A DNA stretch of 64,000 nt from Deltaproteobacteria bacterium (GCA_016218915.1 JACRCQ010000027.1:25615-89614); one strand, 5' to 3'; counted from the stretch's first letter, positions 35,821-45,330 are shown. A program made the numbers and translations. The notes: a model not told the origin generated them from the letters alone.

Positions 35821-36561
35821 GGGTTGATGCAGGCGTGGGTAGAGCTACGCTTTGCTTGTGCACTGTGCGTGCCGGAGGCGCTTCGCAGCCGAGGATCTCA
35901 AAATCCCCGAGGAATTCGATGGCACGGCGGGCAGAAGCGTCAAGGCGTTGACACCCACCTGTCAGGGCGGAGTGGCAGGGGCAAGGGCACGGACCGCGGG
36001 CCAGACCTGATTCGTGACCGGAGCGTTTGCGCCTGGGTTCGTCCATGTTCCGTCTGAATCACAGCCGTCGTCGCCGTGCTGTAGCGACGTGCACAAATTC
36101 TCAATGCCTTGTCGCTCGCCGCCGCCTCCCCGCACTTGGGCCAGATTCACGCGCGTGCCCCCCCCCCTGGCGGCGGCTCGCTCATCCCGCTTTGGCGAGC
36201 GTGTAGGCGCGGGGGTAGTGGGTAGTGGGTAGCGGGTAGCGGTCGTTTGGCCGGCATGGCAGCGCTCGCTGGCTCGCTTGCCGCCCGCCCCTTGCCACTC
36301 GCCGCTGGCCCTACTCGCTGGCCGACGCTGACTGCGTTTGCCGCTTGCTCGCACGTTGCCCGCCTGCCGGCGCGTGGGTGGGCGAAGCCCGCGCACCTTT
36401 CGAGGCGGGCACAAGGAGGCAACATGCACAAGCAAGACCACCGTCCCGACGCACCGCAGCAGCACTTCGACCACCACCGACTCGACGCCGGGAACCGACT
36501 TCACCGGCCGCCGTCACTGGCCCTCACCGACCCGTGGCGGTATGATGACCGTGGTGGAACG
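35821..36561. other. 740-bp gene-free region with simple repeats
   Basis: No frame here has convincing protein character. It holds a run of ten C (36158-36167), four perfect 7-bp units at 36214-36241, and a further stretch around 36290-36345 in which CGCTGGC/TGCCGCC-like words recur and are partly complementary to the 7-bp units, giving a weak hairpin. The promoter of the large kinase gene must lie at the left end, and that of the Cys-rich lipoprotein at the right end. Confidence 0.45.
36214..36241. repeat. Heptanucleotide tandem repeat GGTAGTG/GGTAGCG x4
   Basis: Four contiguous 7-bp units: GGTAGTG, GGTAGTG, GGTAGCG, GGTAGCG. It lies in the gene-free region upstream of a Cys-rich lipoprotein gene and is of the same class as the heptads at 11011, 13787 and 50929, although the word differs. 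Confidence 0.8.
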
Positions 36562-37518
36562 ATGATCGCCCCTCCAGCCAGCACCCGATTCCCGCTGCTT
36601 GTCGCCCTCGCGCTCGTCGCGTCGTCGTGTTCCTCGTCGAACGCGTCGGACCCGCCCGCAGGGCAGGCTGGCGCTGGCCCTGACGGCGGCGTTGCGGGAT
36701 CCGACGGATCGTCCGACAGCGCAAATCCTGACGGAAAGCCTTGCGGAGTCGAGTCCTGCACCAAGCTCGGGGCAACGTGCGGCAAGGCGCCGGATGGCTG
36801 CGGCGGCGTGGTGTCGTGCGGCGACTGCCCTTCCGGCTCCACCTGCGGCGGCGGCGGTCCCAACAAGTGCGGAATCGGTTCGTGCAAGGCAAAGACATGT
36901 GCCGAGCTTGGCGCCAGCTGCGGAACGGTGTCCGACGGCTGCTCGGCCACGCTCGACTGCGGAAGCTGCGCCGCGAACAATCCCGGCGCTTCCAACGTCG
37001 ACAGCTGGAGCTGCGACCAGGGCGGCTGCACCATCGCGTCCTGCGCAGCAGGGCACCGCGACTGTGACGGCGCTTCAGCCAACGGTTGCGAATCGGCCGA
37101 GACGAGCTGGCATTGCCCTTTGACCAAGGAGAACTTTGGCGATCCTGGCAACTGCAGCGCGGCGTGCAGCGAAACCGCAGCGTGCAGCGAGAGCTGCTCG
37201 ACCAAGACGGAGTACTACCGCGTAAGCACGGGCTTCAACGATCAGTGCGACTGCGCGCCCGGGGATCCTGCGGACTGCGAGAAGAACCTGTGCTTCTCGG
37301 GCACCTGCGACTACGCCGGCTCGACCGCGGCCGCGTCGCCTCCGCCCGGCGCGGTCCACATCGGGACTGGATGCTCAGGGCCCCAGGAGGGAGCCGACTA
37401 CTATCGGCTGGATGTCCAGACCTGCACCTACACGTGTCCGTTCAACGCCGAATGCACTGGCTCGCCTCCAAAGCAGTGCAGCCGATCGGTGAGCTGCTCT
37501 TCCGGACCTTCCTGCTAG
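36562..37518 (+). CDS. Cys-rich lipoprotein with tandem Cys module
   Basis: 318 residues. Lipobox ALVASSCSS, then a Gly/Asp/Ser linker. Residues about 55-135 hold two copies of a module with the pattern C-x3-LGA-x-CG-x5-DGC-x5-CG-x-C (ESCTKLGATCGKAPDGCGG and KTCAELGASCGTVSDGCSA), which occur often in large numbers of polyangial lipoproteins. The remaining cysteines (over 20) are regularly spaced to the end. The protein is presumably disulfide-bonded on the cell surface; function unknown. The start at 36562 is chosen from the signal peptide; the frame is open to 36247 without protein character. Confidence 0.83.
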   Translation: MIAPPASTRFPLLVALALVASSCSSSNASDPPAGQAGAGPDGGVAGSDGSSDSANPDGKPCGVESCTKLGATCGKAPDGCGGVVSCGDCPSGSTCGGGGPNKCGIGSCKAKTCAELGASCGTVSDGCSATLDCGSCAANNPGASNVDSWSCDQGGCTIASCAAGHRDCDGASANGCESAETSWHCPLTKENFGDPGNCSAACSETAACSESCSTKTEYYRVSTGFNDQCDCAPGDPADCEKNLCFSGTCDYAGSTAAASPPPGAVHIGTGCSGPQEGADYYRLDVQTCTYTCPFNAECTGSPPKQCSRSVSCSSGPSC

Positions 37519-37586
37519 CCTGGGTCGCGCGGCCTCTTGCTTCTCCCGTCACGGAATATCCCCGCCTGCGCTGGCGTTGGCTGTGC

Positions 37587-38669
37587 GTGCTGTCTCCGAC
37601 CTGGTTGCGGCTGATCCTGAGCGGCCTGATTCTGAGCGGTTGCGCCGGCGACAACCCACCGCGAATCGCAGCTCCGAGGGATTCCACGCCGGCCCGCACA
37701 TCCACCCCCCAGCCCGAGGTGGCCCCACCCACTTCGCCAGCTGCACCGGACGCGACGCCAGCGGAGGCTGCTGCACCTCCGGTCGCGCCCGCGGCTCCGA
37801 GCGCAGAACGAGCGTGGTGTCTGGAGCAGACGCGCAAGCACTACGAGGTGGTGGACGGACACGGCGACTCGTTTCCCGTGCCGCCTGAAGACGCTTGCGC
37901 CAACGGATTCGCCTATCGCGCCAACAGAATGCTGCCCCCAAAGCCCCAGGACACGTGGCTACGCGGGCTCTACGAGGTAGTCATCCTTCACAGGCAGGCG
38001 GATGGCTCCTCGCGAGTCGTCCATACCCTGCTCCTCAAGAGCGCGGATACGTGGGGATCCGAAGTGCTCAGCGACTTCACGACCGGCGATGTCGACGGAG
38101 ACAAAGTGCCCGAAGTGTTCTGGACGGTGACGCTTCACGAGGAAGGTCATCACCCTTTCACCAGCCATCTTATGACTCTCTCCGCCGCGAGCGGCAAGCT
38201 GAAGAAGGTAGAGCTGCCAGGGGGCGCTTCTCCTGCGGGTCTGAAAGACGCAGACGGAGATGGGCTCTTCGACGTACCGACCCTCGGTCCCTACCAAAGC
38301 TTGAAGCATCCGACGGTGATCGGCGGAGACAATCCGTGGTTTGGCGAGGGGATGTTCCTGCTTCACTCGCTGGGGCGGTTCCGCTTCGACGTTCGCGATC
38401 GGGTGGCGCAGCGTTGGACGAGGGAGTTCTGCCAACGGAGCTTTCCTGCCCTTTCCCCAGGACCCGAGCCGCTTGCAGGCGCAGCTGACTATCGTGCGCC
38501 GGAGCGGATTGTCTGCGAACGCATCCAAGGCAGCACCGCGGCCCGCGTGACCGCTGCGATTCGCGCGCAATGCCCTTCGTTCCAGGGGGATCCGATCGCA
38601 CAGGACGTCTGCATGCGTAGCTTGCTGGACCTCGTGGTGCCGACGCCGCTCACGACGCTGTTGCCGTAG
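37587..38669 (+). CDS. Putative lipoprotein, EF-hand-like acidic motifs
   Basis: 360 residues from a GTG at 37587, which gives a basic-hydrophobic signal peptide ending LILSGCAG (lipobox). A linker of alternating Pro/Ala/Thr (about 25-70) precedes a folded domain with two acidic motifs of the FG-GAP/calcium type, TGDVDGDKVPEVFW and KDADGDGLFDVPT. These loops bind calcium in integrin-like propellers, so it may be a calcium-stabilised surface protein. Four cysteines occur late in the sequence. The open frame starts earlier at 37086, inside the previous gene, but it is in another frame there. It ends 18 bp from the convergent DUF4349 gene across a short stem-loop (TGCCGT 38662, ACGGCA 38681). 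Confidence 0.78.
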   Translation: MLSPTWLRLILSGLILSGCAGDNPPRIAAPRDSTPARTSTPQPEVAPPTSPAAPDATPAEAAAPPVAPAAPSAERAWCLEQTRKHYEVVDGHGDSFPVPPEDACANGFAYRANRMLPPKPQDTWLRGLYEVVILHRQADGSSRVVHTLLLKSADTWGSEVLSDFTTGDVDGDKVPEVFWTVTLHEEGHHPFTSHLMTLSAASGKLKKVELPGGASPAGLKDADGDGLFDVPTLGPYQSLKHPTVIGGDNPWFGEGMFLLHSLGRFRFDVRDRVAQRWTREFCQRSFPALSPGPEPLAGAADYRAPERIVCERIQGSTAARVTAAIRAQCPSFQGDPIAQDVCMRSLLDLVVPTPLTTLLP

Positions 38670-38686
38670 CCGTACGGAGAACGGCA
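38662..38686. terminator. Weak stem-loop between convergent genes
   Basis: TGCCGT (38662-38667) pairs with ACGGCA (38681-38686), with an inner palindrome CCGTACGG. It overlaps the stop codon of the plus-strand gene and lies just beyond the stop of the minus-strand gene. Short stem, no U-run. Confidence 0.3.
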
Positions 38687-38687
38687 G

Positions 38688-40016
38688 TCAGAACCCCAGA
38701 TCCATGCCCAGCGACGGCTGCACTGCGCCGTGGGGTCCGTCTTCGTTGCCCACCAGCGCCATCAGACGGGTTTGCAGATCGATCACCAGGACGCGGGTCT
38801 TGAGGATCTCCACGCCAAGCACGGCAGCAGCAGCGAAGTCGACGCGTCGCTGGGTCTGGGCGACTCCCATGCGCACGCCGAGGTAGGGATTCCAGTAGCG
38901 ACGACGTCCGTTCTCCAGGCTCTCGGAGAACAGGTCAAAGCCTGCGAGGACGTCGTAGGCCCATTCGCTCCGAGCCGGGGTCGTGCCGCAGCAAGCGCGA
39001 AGAATGTCCACGTCGAGCGCGAGCCCGCGCCCCGCATCCCCTGCCCCGCGCGGGAATCGCAGGGAAAGCCCAGCTCCGCCGTATGCGTTCGTGCCGCCCT
39101 CGCGAACGTCGATCAGGGACACGGCGCGCGCGCCTGCGGCGAAGTGCGCCTGGTACCCTTCCGGGACGTCCGGGGTCGCAGCAGGGCCATGCAGGCCGAT
39201 GGCGATTGTGGCATAGGCCACCCGGTCGCGAAGGTAGGCGAGCCGTCCCTTGACCCTCTCCATGTCGGTACGCACCCGTTCCAGCTCGCGCTCGATGGCG
39301 AGCACCTGGCCGGGGTCGGTCGCGTGGGTGAGCAGCTCGCGGTAGCGCGCCTGGGCAGCCTCCAGATTCGCGAGGAGGACTTCGATGTCCTTGTGCTCGA
39401 GCGAAGCATCGATGGATCGAATGCTCTGGTTCTTGATCTCTCCGGCTTTGGCAATGGCATCGAGGAATGCGTCGAAGCTCGAGGCAGGTACGCGAACGAG
39501 CAGGTCGACGCTCGCGTTGGGATCGACCTGGCGCTCGTCTTTGGCCACATAGCCGCGGTGCTGCTGCACCACAGCAAGAACGTAGGCGGCTGCGGCGGTG
39601 ACGTCCTTGACCACCAATCCGAGCTGCGCCTCGCGTTCGATCTTGGCGCTGTGCGCAGGATCCGTGGATGCGTCGATCTCGGGCATGGCAGCGCCGCCGT
39701 AGGATCGATTCCTACGTGTCCCGTACAAGACGGTGCTCAGCGAGACGCCTGGTCTGCGGTAGATCTGCTGCACCGCGTAGATCTCGGATGTGCGTCGGAC
39801 AGCCGGAGCGCCTGCGAGCGGGCCCGTGAGCTGGATGCCGGAGTATGCTTCGCCAGCCTTTGCGGAAGCTTCGCGGGCTGCGTCGGGGTCGAACTCGACG
39901 CGACCGGGAAGGGAGGGCAATCCGACGCTCGGTGAGCGCGCCGGGGCGCGTCGTTCGCTTCCGCAGCCGAGTGCGAAGAGCACAGCCATGCACAGCGCCA
40001 GGATCGAGAGATTCAT
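38688..40016 (-). CDS. DUF4349-type lipoprotein with coiled coil
   Basis: 442 residues. The ATG at 40016 has GGAGGATCC directly before it, and gives a signal peptide with lipobox FALGCGSE. Residues about 115-310 match the DUF4349 layout: a strand-rich ferredoxin-like lobe (EREAQLGLVVKDVTAAAAYVLAVV), a long charged coiled coil (EHKDIEVLLANLEAAQARYRELL) and VDLLVRVPASSFDAFLDAI. In other bacteria this fold is anchored in the outer leaflet, and its role is unclear. A Gly/Asp-rich C-terminal domain (about 310-442) with beta-barrel-like strands is appended and is not part of the usual family. It is divergent from the beta-propeller lipoprotein at 40194. Confidence 0.84.
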   Translation of the reverse strand: MNLSILALCMAVLFALGCGSERRAPARSPSVGLPSLPGRVEFDPDAAREASAKAGEAYSGIQLTGPLAGAPAVRRTSEIYAVQQIYRRPGVSLSTVLYGTRRNRSYGGAAMPEIDASTDPAHSAKIEREAQLGLVVKDVTAAAAYVLAVVQQHRGYVAKDERQVDPNASVDLLVRVPASSFDAFLDAIAKAGEIKNQSIRSIDASLEHKDIEVLLANLEAAQARYRELLTHATDPGQVLAIERELERVRTDMERVKGRLAYLRDRVAYATIAIGLHGPAATPDVPEGYQAHFAAGARAVSLIDVREGGTNAYGGAGLSLRFPRGAGDAGRGLALDVDILRACCGTTPARSEWAYDVLAGFDLFSESLENGRRRYWNPYLGVRMGVAQTQRRVDFAAAAVLGVEILKTRVLVIDLQTRLMALVGNEDGPHGAVQPSLGMDLGF

Positions 40017-40193
40017 GGATCCTCCGGGGCAGGTAGCTTGGGAGCACGGACCAGGGGAGGATACAGCGGACCGAGGAGCGGGACACGATCCAACTTCGGT
40101 CCACGAGGGGAACGGGATTCGATGTTGCGGCTGAGCCATCTCGAACATACAATCACGAGACAACTCGGCCGCGAAGGGATGGAGGGTGAACCC

Positions 40194-41825
40194 ATGGGAC
40201 CCACTTCTGCCAAAGTTCCGCTTGGGTCGTGTGCCTTTTACGGCGTTGTTGCGGTTGTCCTGATCGCAGGTGCATGCACCTCCGGAGTCGACGGTCCTTC
40301 CGGTGGCGCATCGGGCGCTGATGCTGCCCCCGATCAGGGTGCGGGAGGTAGCAAGCTCGACGCGAATGGGGATGAATCCGATGGCCCGGTGGACAACTCT
40401 GTTCCGGGGGAAGCGGGGGCTTCAGGCTCGTCGCCGGATGGCATCAGCGACGATGGCCAGGGAGAGGGCTCGACAGAGGGCGGTGACGCCTCATTGGACG
40501 CGGCACAGGATGCGGTCACCGAGAACATCCCGAACCCCGCTTGTGGTCCGGATCCTACGTGGAGCAACCGCTACGGCGACGTGGTTGGCGATTACGGGTA
40601 CGCCGTCGCGACCGATCCGGCCGAAGGCGTGTACGTTGGCGGCAAGTACGAAGGCAGCATCGACTTCGGCCAGGGGCCTGTCGGCAATGGCAATCGAGAC
40701 GCATTCGTAGTCAAGCTTGACGCGTCGGGCAATACGGTCTGGAGCCGGCTCGGTAACGCTGGGAGCGAAGGCGCGACGCATCTGGTGGCGCTCGACTCGT
40801 CCGGCAACATCCTCGCTGCCGGGATATTTGGAGACAGCATTGATTTCGGCGCATCGAGCGTGTCGGGCCCACCAGGAGCCTCCTCTACGTTTCTCTTGAA
40901 ACTCAGTCCATCGGGAGAACCCCTCTGGCTACGAGGCCTGGTTTCCACGACCAGCATCTTGAGCGTTGAAGGGAGGTCACTTGCAATCGATCCATCGGGC
41001 AACTCGGTCCTGTCGGGGAGCTTCGGAGGCGATCTCGATCTTGGCAATGGGGTCGTCCTTTCCGGAGGTTCGACCGGCAAGGCATTCCTCGCGAAGTTCG
41101 ACCCAAGCGGAAAGGCTGTGTGGGGACGCGCGTTCGGCAAAGTAGGATTCAGCGTCGCGATTGACGCAGCGGGAGCCATCCTGCTGGCGGGAAGCGCTTC
41201 GGATGGCGGGGACGTCGGCGGGCAAGCGCTCGCCGCCGGGTTGCTTCTGGGCAAGCTGGACTCGTCCGGGACGCACGTCTGGAGCAAGAGTCTCGCACCA
41301 CAGTCCTCGACAGCGGTCACTCCCGTCGTGGATGCCGATGGCAACCTACTCGTCGCAGGGAGCTATCCGACGCCGATCGACCTGGGCGGTGGCCCGCTTC
41401 CCGGACCAGGACCCGGGTTGTTCGTGGCGAAGTTCGACAGCAGCGGCGCGTGGATTTGGGATCGCGGTTTCCCATATACGGCGCAGCAGCTCCAGAAGCC
41501 GGGAGTGCGCGCGATCGCCGCCGCGAAGTCCGGTGGACGCTTCTCGCTTGGCGGCTCCCTACAAGGTTCCGTGGACTTCGGAGGAGGCGCTCTGAATAGT
41601 CCGTCCTACAACACGCAGGCGTGGCTCGCCCAATTCGACGGCAACGGCTCCCACCTGTGGAGCAGGTCGTTCGGGGGAAGCAATGACAATGGTGTCAAGG
41701 CGCTGGCGTTCGACCCGACAGGGAAGTTGCTGGTGACGGGCTACTTCGACGGAACGATCACGTGGTGTTCGTCAGCGACGCTAACAACGGCCGGGTACCG
41801 GGACGCATTCGTCGCGAAGTTCTAG
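40194..41825 (+). CDS. SBBP-type beta-propeller lipoprotein
   Basis: 543 residues. Signal peptide and lipobox VVLIAGACTS follow a start at 40194 with GGAGGGTGA upstream; the frame is open 52 codons further left. An acidic Gly/Ser/Asp linker of about 100 residues is followed by about nine strand repeats of the type DAFVVKLDASGNTVWSRLG / ATHLVALDSSGNILAAG / SIDFG, which is the SBBP pattern. The repeats make a propeller on the cell surface. A paralogue is at 58772-60296. Divergent from the DUF4349 gene across 177 bp. The two could form a surface complex, but this rests only on position. Confidence 0.88.
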   Translation: MGPTSAKVPLGSCAFYGVVAVVLIAGACTSGVDGPSGGASGADAAPDQGAGGSKLDANGDESDGPVDNSVPGEAGASGSSPDGISDDGQGEGSTEGGDASLDAAQDAVTENIPNPACGPDPTWSNRYGDVVGDYGYAVATDPAEGVYVGGKYEGSIDFGQGPVGNGNRDAFVVKLDASGNTVWSRLGNAGSEGATHLVALDSSGNILAAGIFGDSIDFGASSVSGPPGASSTFLLKLSPSGEPLWLRGLVSTTSILSVEGRSLAIDPSGNSVLSGSFGGDLDLGNGVVLSGGSTGKAFLAKFDPSGKAVWGRAFGKVGFSVAIDAAGAILLAGSASDGGDVGGQALAAGLLLGKLDSSGTHVWSKSLAPQSSTAVTPVVDADGNLLVAGSYPTPIDLGGGPLPGPGPGLFVAKFDSSGAWIWDRGFPYTAQQLQKPGVRAIAAAKSGGRFSLGGSLQGSVDFGGGALNSPSYNTQAWLAQFDGNGSHLWSRSFGGSNDNGVKALAFDPTGKLLVTGYFDGTITWCSSATLTTAGYRDAFVAKF

Positions 41826-41890
41826 CGCCCAAAGCGATAGATGGGTCCCTGATTGCCCCCAAGGTGCTGATGTGCCAAGGCTTGGTGCTC

Positions 41891-42208
41891 ATGAATCAAG
41901 GCAGGAGCAGGTCCACGTCTCATCACCGGAGGATGAGCGTCGCAGAAGCCAAGAGGCGGTTCTCCGCAGTCCTTCGCGAGGCAGCTGACGGGCCGATCGT
42001 GATTCAGATCCACGACCGCGACGTCGCAGTGGTCGTGGCAATGGACGACTACGCCCGGCTCATGGCCGCAGCGACGGCAGTTGGTGGAGGAGCACGCTTT
42101 CTCGAGCGCGTCGAAAAGTTGAAGAAGCGGCATCTATCTATCGGCAACCACGACTCGCTTGGCGTTCACTCGGCCGCCACACGAACGTCGAAGACCCAAC
42201 CCTCGTGA
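41891..42208 (+). CDS. Phd/YefM-like antitoxin (orphan)
   Basis: 105 residues. The core MSVAEAKRRFSAVLREAADGP, then VVVAMDDYARLMA, is the Phd/YefM antitoxin pattern of a swapped-hairpin DNA-binding dimer that blocks a toxin and represses its own promoter. Two starts are possible: ATG 41891 (used) or ATG 41933, which has GGAGG immediately before it but too close for a normal ribosome site. No toxin gene of RelE, Doc, YoeB or PIN type follows on the same strand; the next gene, at 42705-42166, reads toward it and overlaps its tail by 43 bp. Local GC content is lower than in the surroundings, which fits a mobile or acquired origin. Confidence 0.6.
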   Translation: MNQGRSRSTSHHRRMSVAEAKRRFSAVLREAADGPIVIQIHDRDVAVVVAMDDYARLMAAATAVGGGARFLERVEKLKKRHLSIGNHDSLGVHSAATRTSKTQPS

Positions 42209-42705
42209 TGAAGCACGATCACACGCGGCGAGGCTGTGGCAACGCACAACAGATGGCCTGATAGGTTCACTACATCGCAGTGCAGGAGTCTGAGGAATTT
42301 GTCCACTGGATGCTGGTAGCATCTCAGCGAGTCGGTGACGACGAGGACCGTGTCGCCGTCAAGGTCCACGAGCAGCTCGGCGATTCTGAGGAGAGGATCG
42401 TCAGTGCGCCCACCATCAACCTTTGCGCTGACCTCCCTGGCGTGTTCGAGCAAGGCATCGACAGCCAGAATGATCCCTGCCCGCGGAGGCTCCCCCCTGG
42501 GCAGCGGACGATTGAAGCCTGCTCGGTTGTGGAGAGCAGCGCGGGACGCTCGGAATCGAGCCATGGCGAATGCAGCGAGGCCGGGGAGCAGCACCTCGAG
42601 CCGTTGGATCGCTGTCTCGATCGGGATCGCTGGAAGTACCTCGTCAGGGTCGCAGCCGGAGTCCGCCGCTGCAAGGTTTGCGGGACTTTCCGCTCCCGCT
42701 GTCAA
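42166..42705 (-). CDS. Hypothetical protein, possibly acquired, converging on the antitoxin gene
   Basis: 179 residues without signal peptide or membrane segment. It contains phrases that look like a folded cytosolic protein (IETAIQRLEVLLPGLAAF, GDTVLVVTDSLRCYQ, PRVIVLHHEGWVFDV) but no known motif. In the first 26 codons counted from the stop, about 69% end in G or C, well below what the neighbouring genes show by eye, hinting at a different source. Its 3' end overlaps the Phd-like antitoxin gene, reading against it. It could be an unrecognised toxin partner in reverse layout or unrelated; there is no sequence evidence either way. The competing plus-strand frame across it lacks protein character. 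Confidence 0.5.
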   Translation of the reverse strand: MTAGAESPANLAAADSGCDPDEVLPAIPIETAIQRLEVLLPGLAAFAMARFRASRAALHNRAGFNRPLPRGEPPRAGIILAVDALLEHAREVSAKVDGGRTDDPLLRIAELLVDLDGDTVLVVTDSLRCYQHPVDKFLRLLHCDVVNLSGHLLCVATASPRVIVLHHEGWVFDVRVAAE

Positions 42706-42942
42706 GCCACGCCGAGCCTCGGATCACCCCCTGCGCCGAACGTTCAAAGCGCCCAGGATCATCGTCCGCGTTTCGTGCCGTGCCCCGGGAATTTCCCCCT
42801 ACTTCCCGCAGCTTTGATCGCTAGCCCCGCGCTCCGCTCACTGGTATGAACCCATTGGCCGTCATGCGGAACCAAGCCAGCTTCATCCGGCGGTCCAGCT
42901 TCGGCCACCACCGCGCTGTCATGTCTAGCCCGGAGCCGCGCA

Positions 42943-45330
42943 ATGCACCCTGATCTCACCAAGGTGGATGAGATCCTGAACCGCTATCCGCGGGACGAGT
43001 CTTCCCTCGTGATGGTGCTCCAGGACATCCAGTCCCAATTCCGCTTCCTCCCATGCGAAGCCCTCGAGAAGGTCGCCGACGACCTCGCCATCCCTAGATC
43101 GCGGATCTTCTCGGTCGCCACGTTCTACAAGGCATTCAGCCTGTCTCCGCGCGGACGCGTCGTGGTCCAGGTCTGCAAGGGCACCGCTTGCCACGTGCGC
43201 GGCGCCCAGCTCCTCGAAGACGAGTTCTGCCGTCAGCTCGCCCTCAAGGTCGGCGGCACCTCCGCCGATGGATCCTTCACCCTCGAGACCGTCAACTGCG
43301 TCGGCGCCTGCGCCATGGCCCCGGTCGTGGTGATGGGCGAAAAATACCACCGCGAGGTCAAGGCCGGCCAGGTCCCGCGCCTGATCAAGAACGCGCAGAA
43401 GGCTGGCGCTGACAAAGCAGAATCGCGCAGCGCTCCTCCCCTGCCCGAGTACAGGTTGAGCTCTGCAGCCGAGGTGCACCATCGGAACAGAATGGCGGTC
43501 GACACGCGCAAGGCGCTTGCCGGACGCGTCCAGGTCTGCGGTGGCACCGGCTGCATGGCTGCGGGCGCCAAGGACGTCCACGACGCGCTGTGCAAAGCCG
43601 CCGAAGCAAAGGGCCTCCCCTTCCGCGTCGAGCTGTCCCCCTGCCAGCACCCATCCAAGCAGTACCTGCTCAGCCTCAACGGCTGCCAGGGCCTGTGCCA
43701 GAAGGGTCCGCTCGTGCACCTCATGCCCGAGGACGTGCTCTACACCCACGTCAAGAGCGCGGATGCCGATGCGATCGTCGACGCCATCGCAAACGGCACG
43801 CGTGTCGACCGGTTGCTCGGCGATCACCAGGGGCGCTCGGACGACCCGTTCTACCAGGGCCAGCTGCTCAAGGTGCTCGAGCACTGCGGCAAGGTCGATC
43901 CTGAGAGTCTCGACGACTACATGGCCCACGGCGGATTCGCAGGTCTTGCCAAGGCGCTGTCGTCCATGACCCCGGAGCAGGTGCTCGATGCCGTGGATCA
44001 GTCCGGCCTTCGCGGCCGCGGAGGCGCCGGATTCCCGACCGCACGCAAGTGGCGCACCGCGCTCAAGGCCTCAAAGAAGACCGGCACGCCGACGTACGTG
44101 CTGTGCAACGGCGACGAAGGCGATCCTGGTGCGTTCATGGATCGATCCGTGGCCGAAGGCTGCCCCTACCAGGTCATCGAAGGGATGATCCTCGGCGCCT
44201 TCGCCCTGGGAGCGAAGCAGGGCTACATCTACGTGCGCAACGAGTACCCGCTCGCAGTGGCGCGCCTTCAGCTCGCTCTCGCTGCTTGTCGCAAGGTCGG
44301 CCTGCTCGGCGATCGCATCCTCGGCAGCGACCTGTCGTTCGACATCCGCATCTCGCGCGGCGGCGGCGCATTCGTCTGCGGCGAGTCCACGGCGCTGATG
44401 CGATCCATCGAAGGCAAGGTGGGCGAGCCTCGCGCCAAGTACGTGCGCTCCGCGGAACGGGGCTTGTACGACAGCCCCACTGTGCTCAACAACGTGGAGA
44501 CCTGGGCCCTGGTCCCGGGCATCGTGGAGCACGGCCCGACCTGGCTGAACTCGATCGGTACCGATCGCTCCAAGGGGACCAAGGTCTTCTGCCTCGTCGG
44601 TCAGGTGCAACGAACCGGTCTCGTCGAAGTGCCGATGGGCGCGACGCTGCGCCACCTCGTGTTCGGTCTCGGAGGTGGCCCTCCTGAAGGACGCAAGTTC
44701 AAGGCTGTGCAGACAGGCGGCCCTTCGGGCGGATGCATTCCCGAGCACATGCTCGATCTGCCGGTCGACTTCGACAAGCTCACCGAGGTCGGCTCCATGA
44801 TGGGCTCTGGCGGGTTGATCGTGATGGACGATCGGACCTGCATGGTCGACGTGGCTCGTTACTTCGTCGACTTCCTCATGGGAGAGTCGTGCGGCAAGTG
44901 CACGCCCTGCCGGCTCGGGCTTCCCCAGCTTTCGTTCCTGCTGGGCAAGGTCACCCGAGGCGAAGCCAAGGAGGCCGACCTCAAGGCGATCGAAGAGATC
45001 GCGGTCGGCATGGGGGAGAACTCGCTGTGCGGCCTGGGCAAGAGCGCGCCCAACCCGGTGCTCTCCACGCTCCGGTACTTCCGGGAGGAATACGAAGCGC
45101 ACCTGCGCGGCAGCTGCCCTGCAGGCGTGTGCCGCAACCTCATCCGCTACGAGATCACCGACGATTGCATCGGCTGTCTGCTCTGCATCAAGGCCTGTCC
45201 CAACCAGGCGATCACAGGCGAAAAGAAGCAGAAGCACGTGCTCGATCAGACCAAGTGCGACAAGTGCGGAGTCTGCAAGTCCGTGTGCAACCACGCCTCC
45301 ATCGCCGTGCTCCCAGGAGGTGCATCATGA
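42943..45330 (+). CDS. NuoE-NuoF fusion with extra 2Fe-2S and 2x4Fe-4S ferredoxin domain
   Basis: 795 residues. Residues 1-150 are NuoE/HndA-like with 2Fe-2S ligands Cys78, Cys83, Cys119, Cys123. A second thioredoxin-type 2Fe-2S domain follows (Cys199, Cys204, Cys248, Cys252), as in HndC or HydB. Residues about 330-720 are NuoF: FMN/NADH loop GLRGRGGAGFP (355-365), CNGDEGDPGAF (388-399), and the 4Fe-4S site ESCGKCTPC (Cys650, 653, 656) with Cys696. The C-terminus adds two 4Fe-4S motifs (Cys742-752 and Cys772-782). This is the NAD(H)-reactive unit of multi-subunit flavin dehydrogenases, including electron-bifurcating ones. It starts the five-gene cluster and is joined to the next gene by an ATGA overlap. 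No membrane subunits of complex I are present. Confidence 0.96.
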   Translation: MHPDLTKVDEILNRYPRDESSLVMVLQDIQSQFRFLPCEALEKVADDLAIPRSRIFSVATFYKAFSLSPRGRVVVQVCKGTACHVRGAQLLEDEFCRQLALKVGGTSADGSFTLETVNCVGACAMAPVVVMGEKYHREVKAGQVPRLIKNAQKAGADKAESRSAPPLPEYRLSSAAEVHHRNRMAVDTRKALAGRVQVCGGTGCMAAGAKDVHDALCKAAEAKGLPFRVELSPCQHPSKQYLLSLNGCQGLCQKGPLVHLMPEDVLYTHVKSADADAIVDAIANGTRVDRLLGDHQGRSDDPFYQGQLLKVLEHCGKVDPESLDDYMAHGGFAGLAKALSSMTPEQVLDAVDQSGLRGRGGAGFPTARKWRTALKASKKTGTPTYVLCNGDEGDPGAFMDRSVAEGCPYQVIEGMILGAFALGAKQGYIYVRNEYPLAVARLQLALAACRKVGLLGDRILGSDLSFDIRISRGGGAFVCGESTALMRSIEGKVGEPRAKYVRSAERGLYDSPTVLNNVETWALVPGIVEHGPTWLNSIGTDRSKGTKVFCLVGQVQRTGLVEVPMGATLRHLVFGLGGGPPEGRKFKAVQTGGPSGGCIPEHMLDLPVDFDKLTEVGSMMGSGGLIVMDDRTCMVDVARYFVDFLMGESCGKCTPCRLGLPQLSFLLGKVTRGEAKEADLKAIEEIAVGMGENSLCGLGKSAPNPVLSTLRYFREEYEAHLRGSCPAGVCRNLIRYEITDDCIGCLLCIKACPNQAITGEKKQKHVLDQTKCDKCGVCKSVCNHASIAVLPGGAS

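Noticed and set aside
36214..36241. Possible CRISPR or origin iterons
   Set aside because: Four 7-bp units without spacers or DnaA boxes; too short for either.
36247..36561. Upstream part of the frame of the Cys-rich lipoprotein
   Set aside because: Low-complexity, lies in repeat-rich non-coding DNA and lacks a start with signal peptide; start set at 36562.
42280..42849. Plus-strand frame of 189 codons
   Set aside because: Competes with the minus-strand gene at 42166-42705; the minus frame has the better hydrophobic and helical patterns. I saw no start site support for the plus frame.
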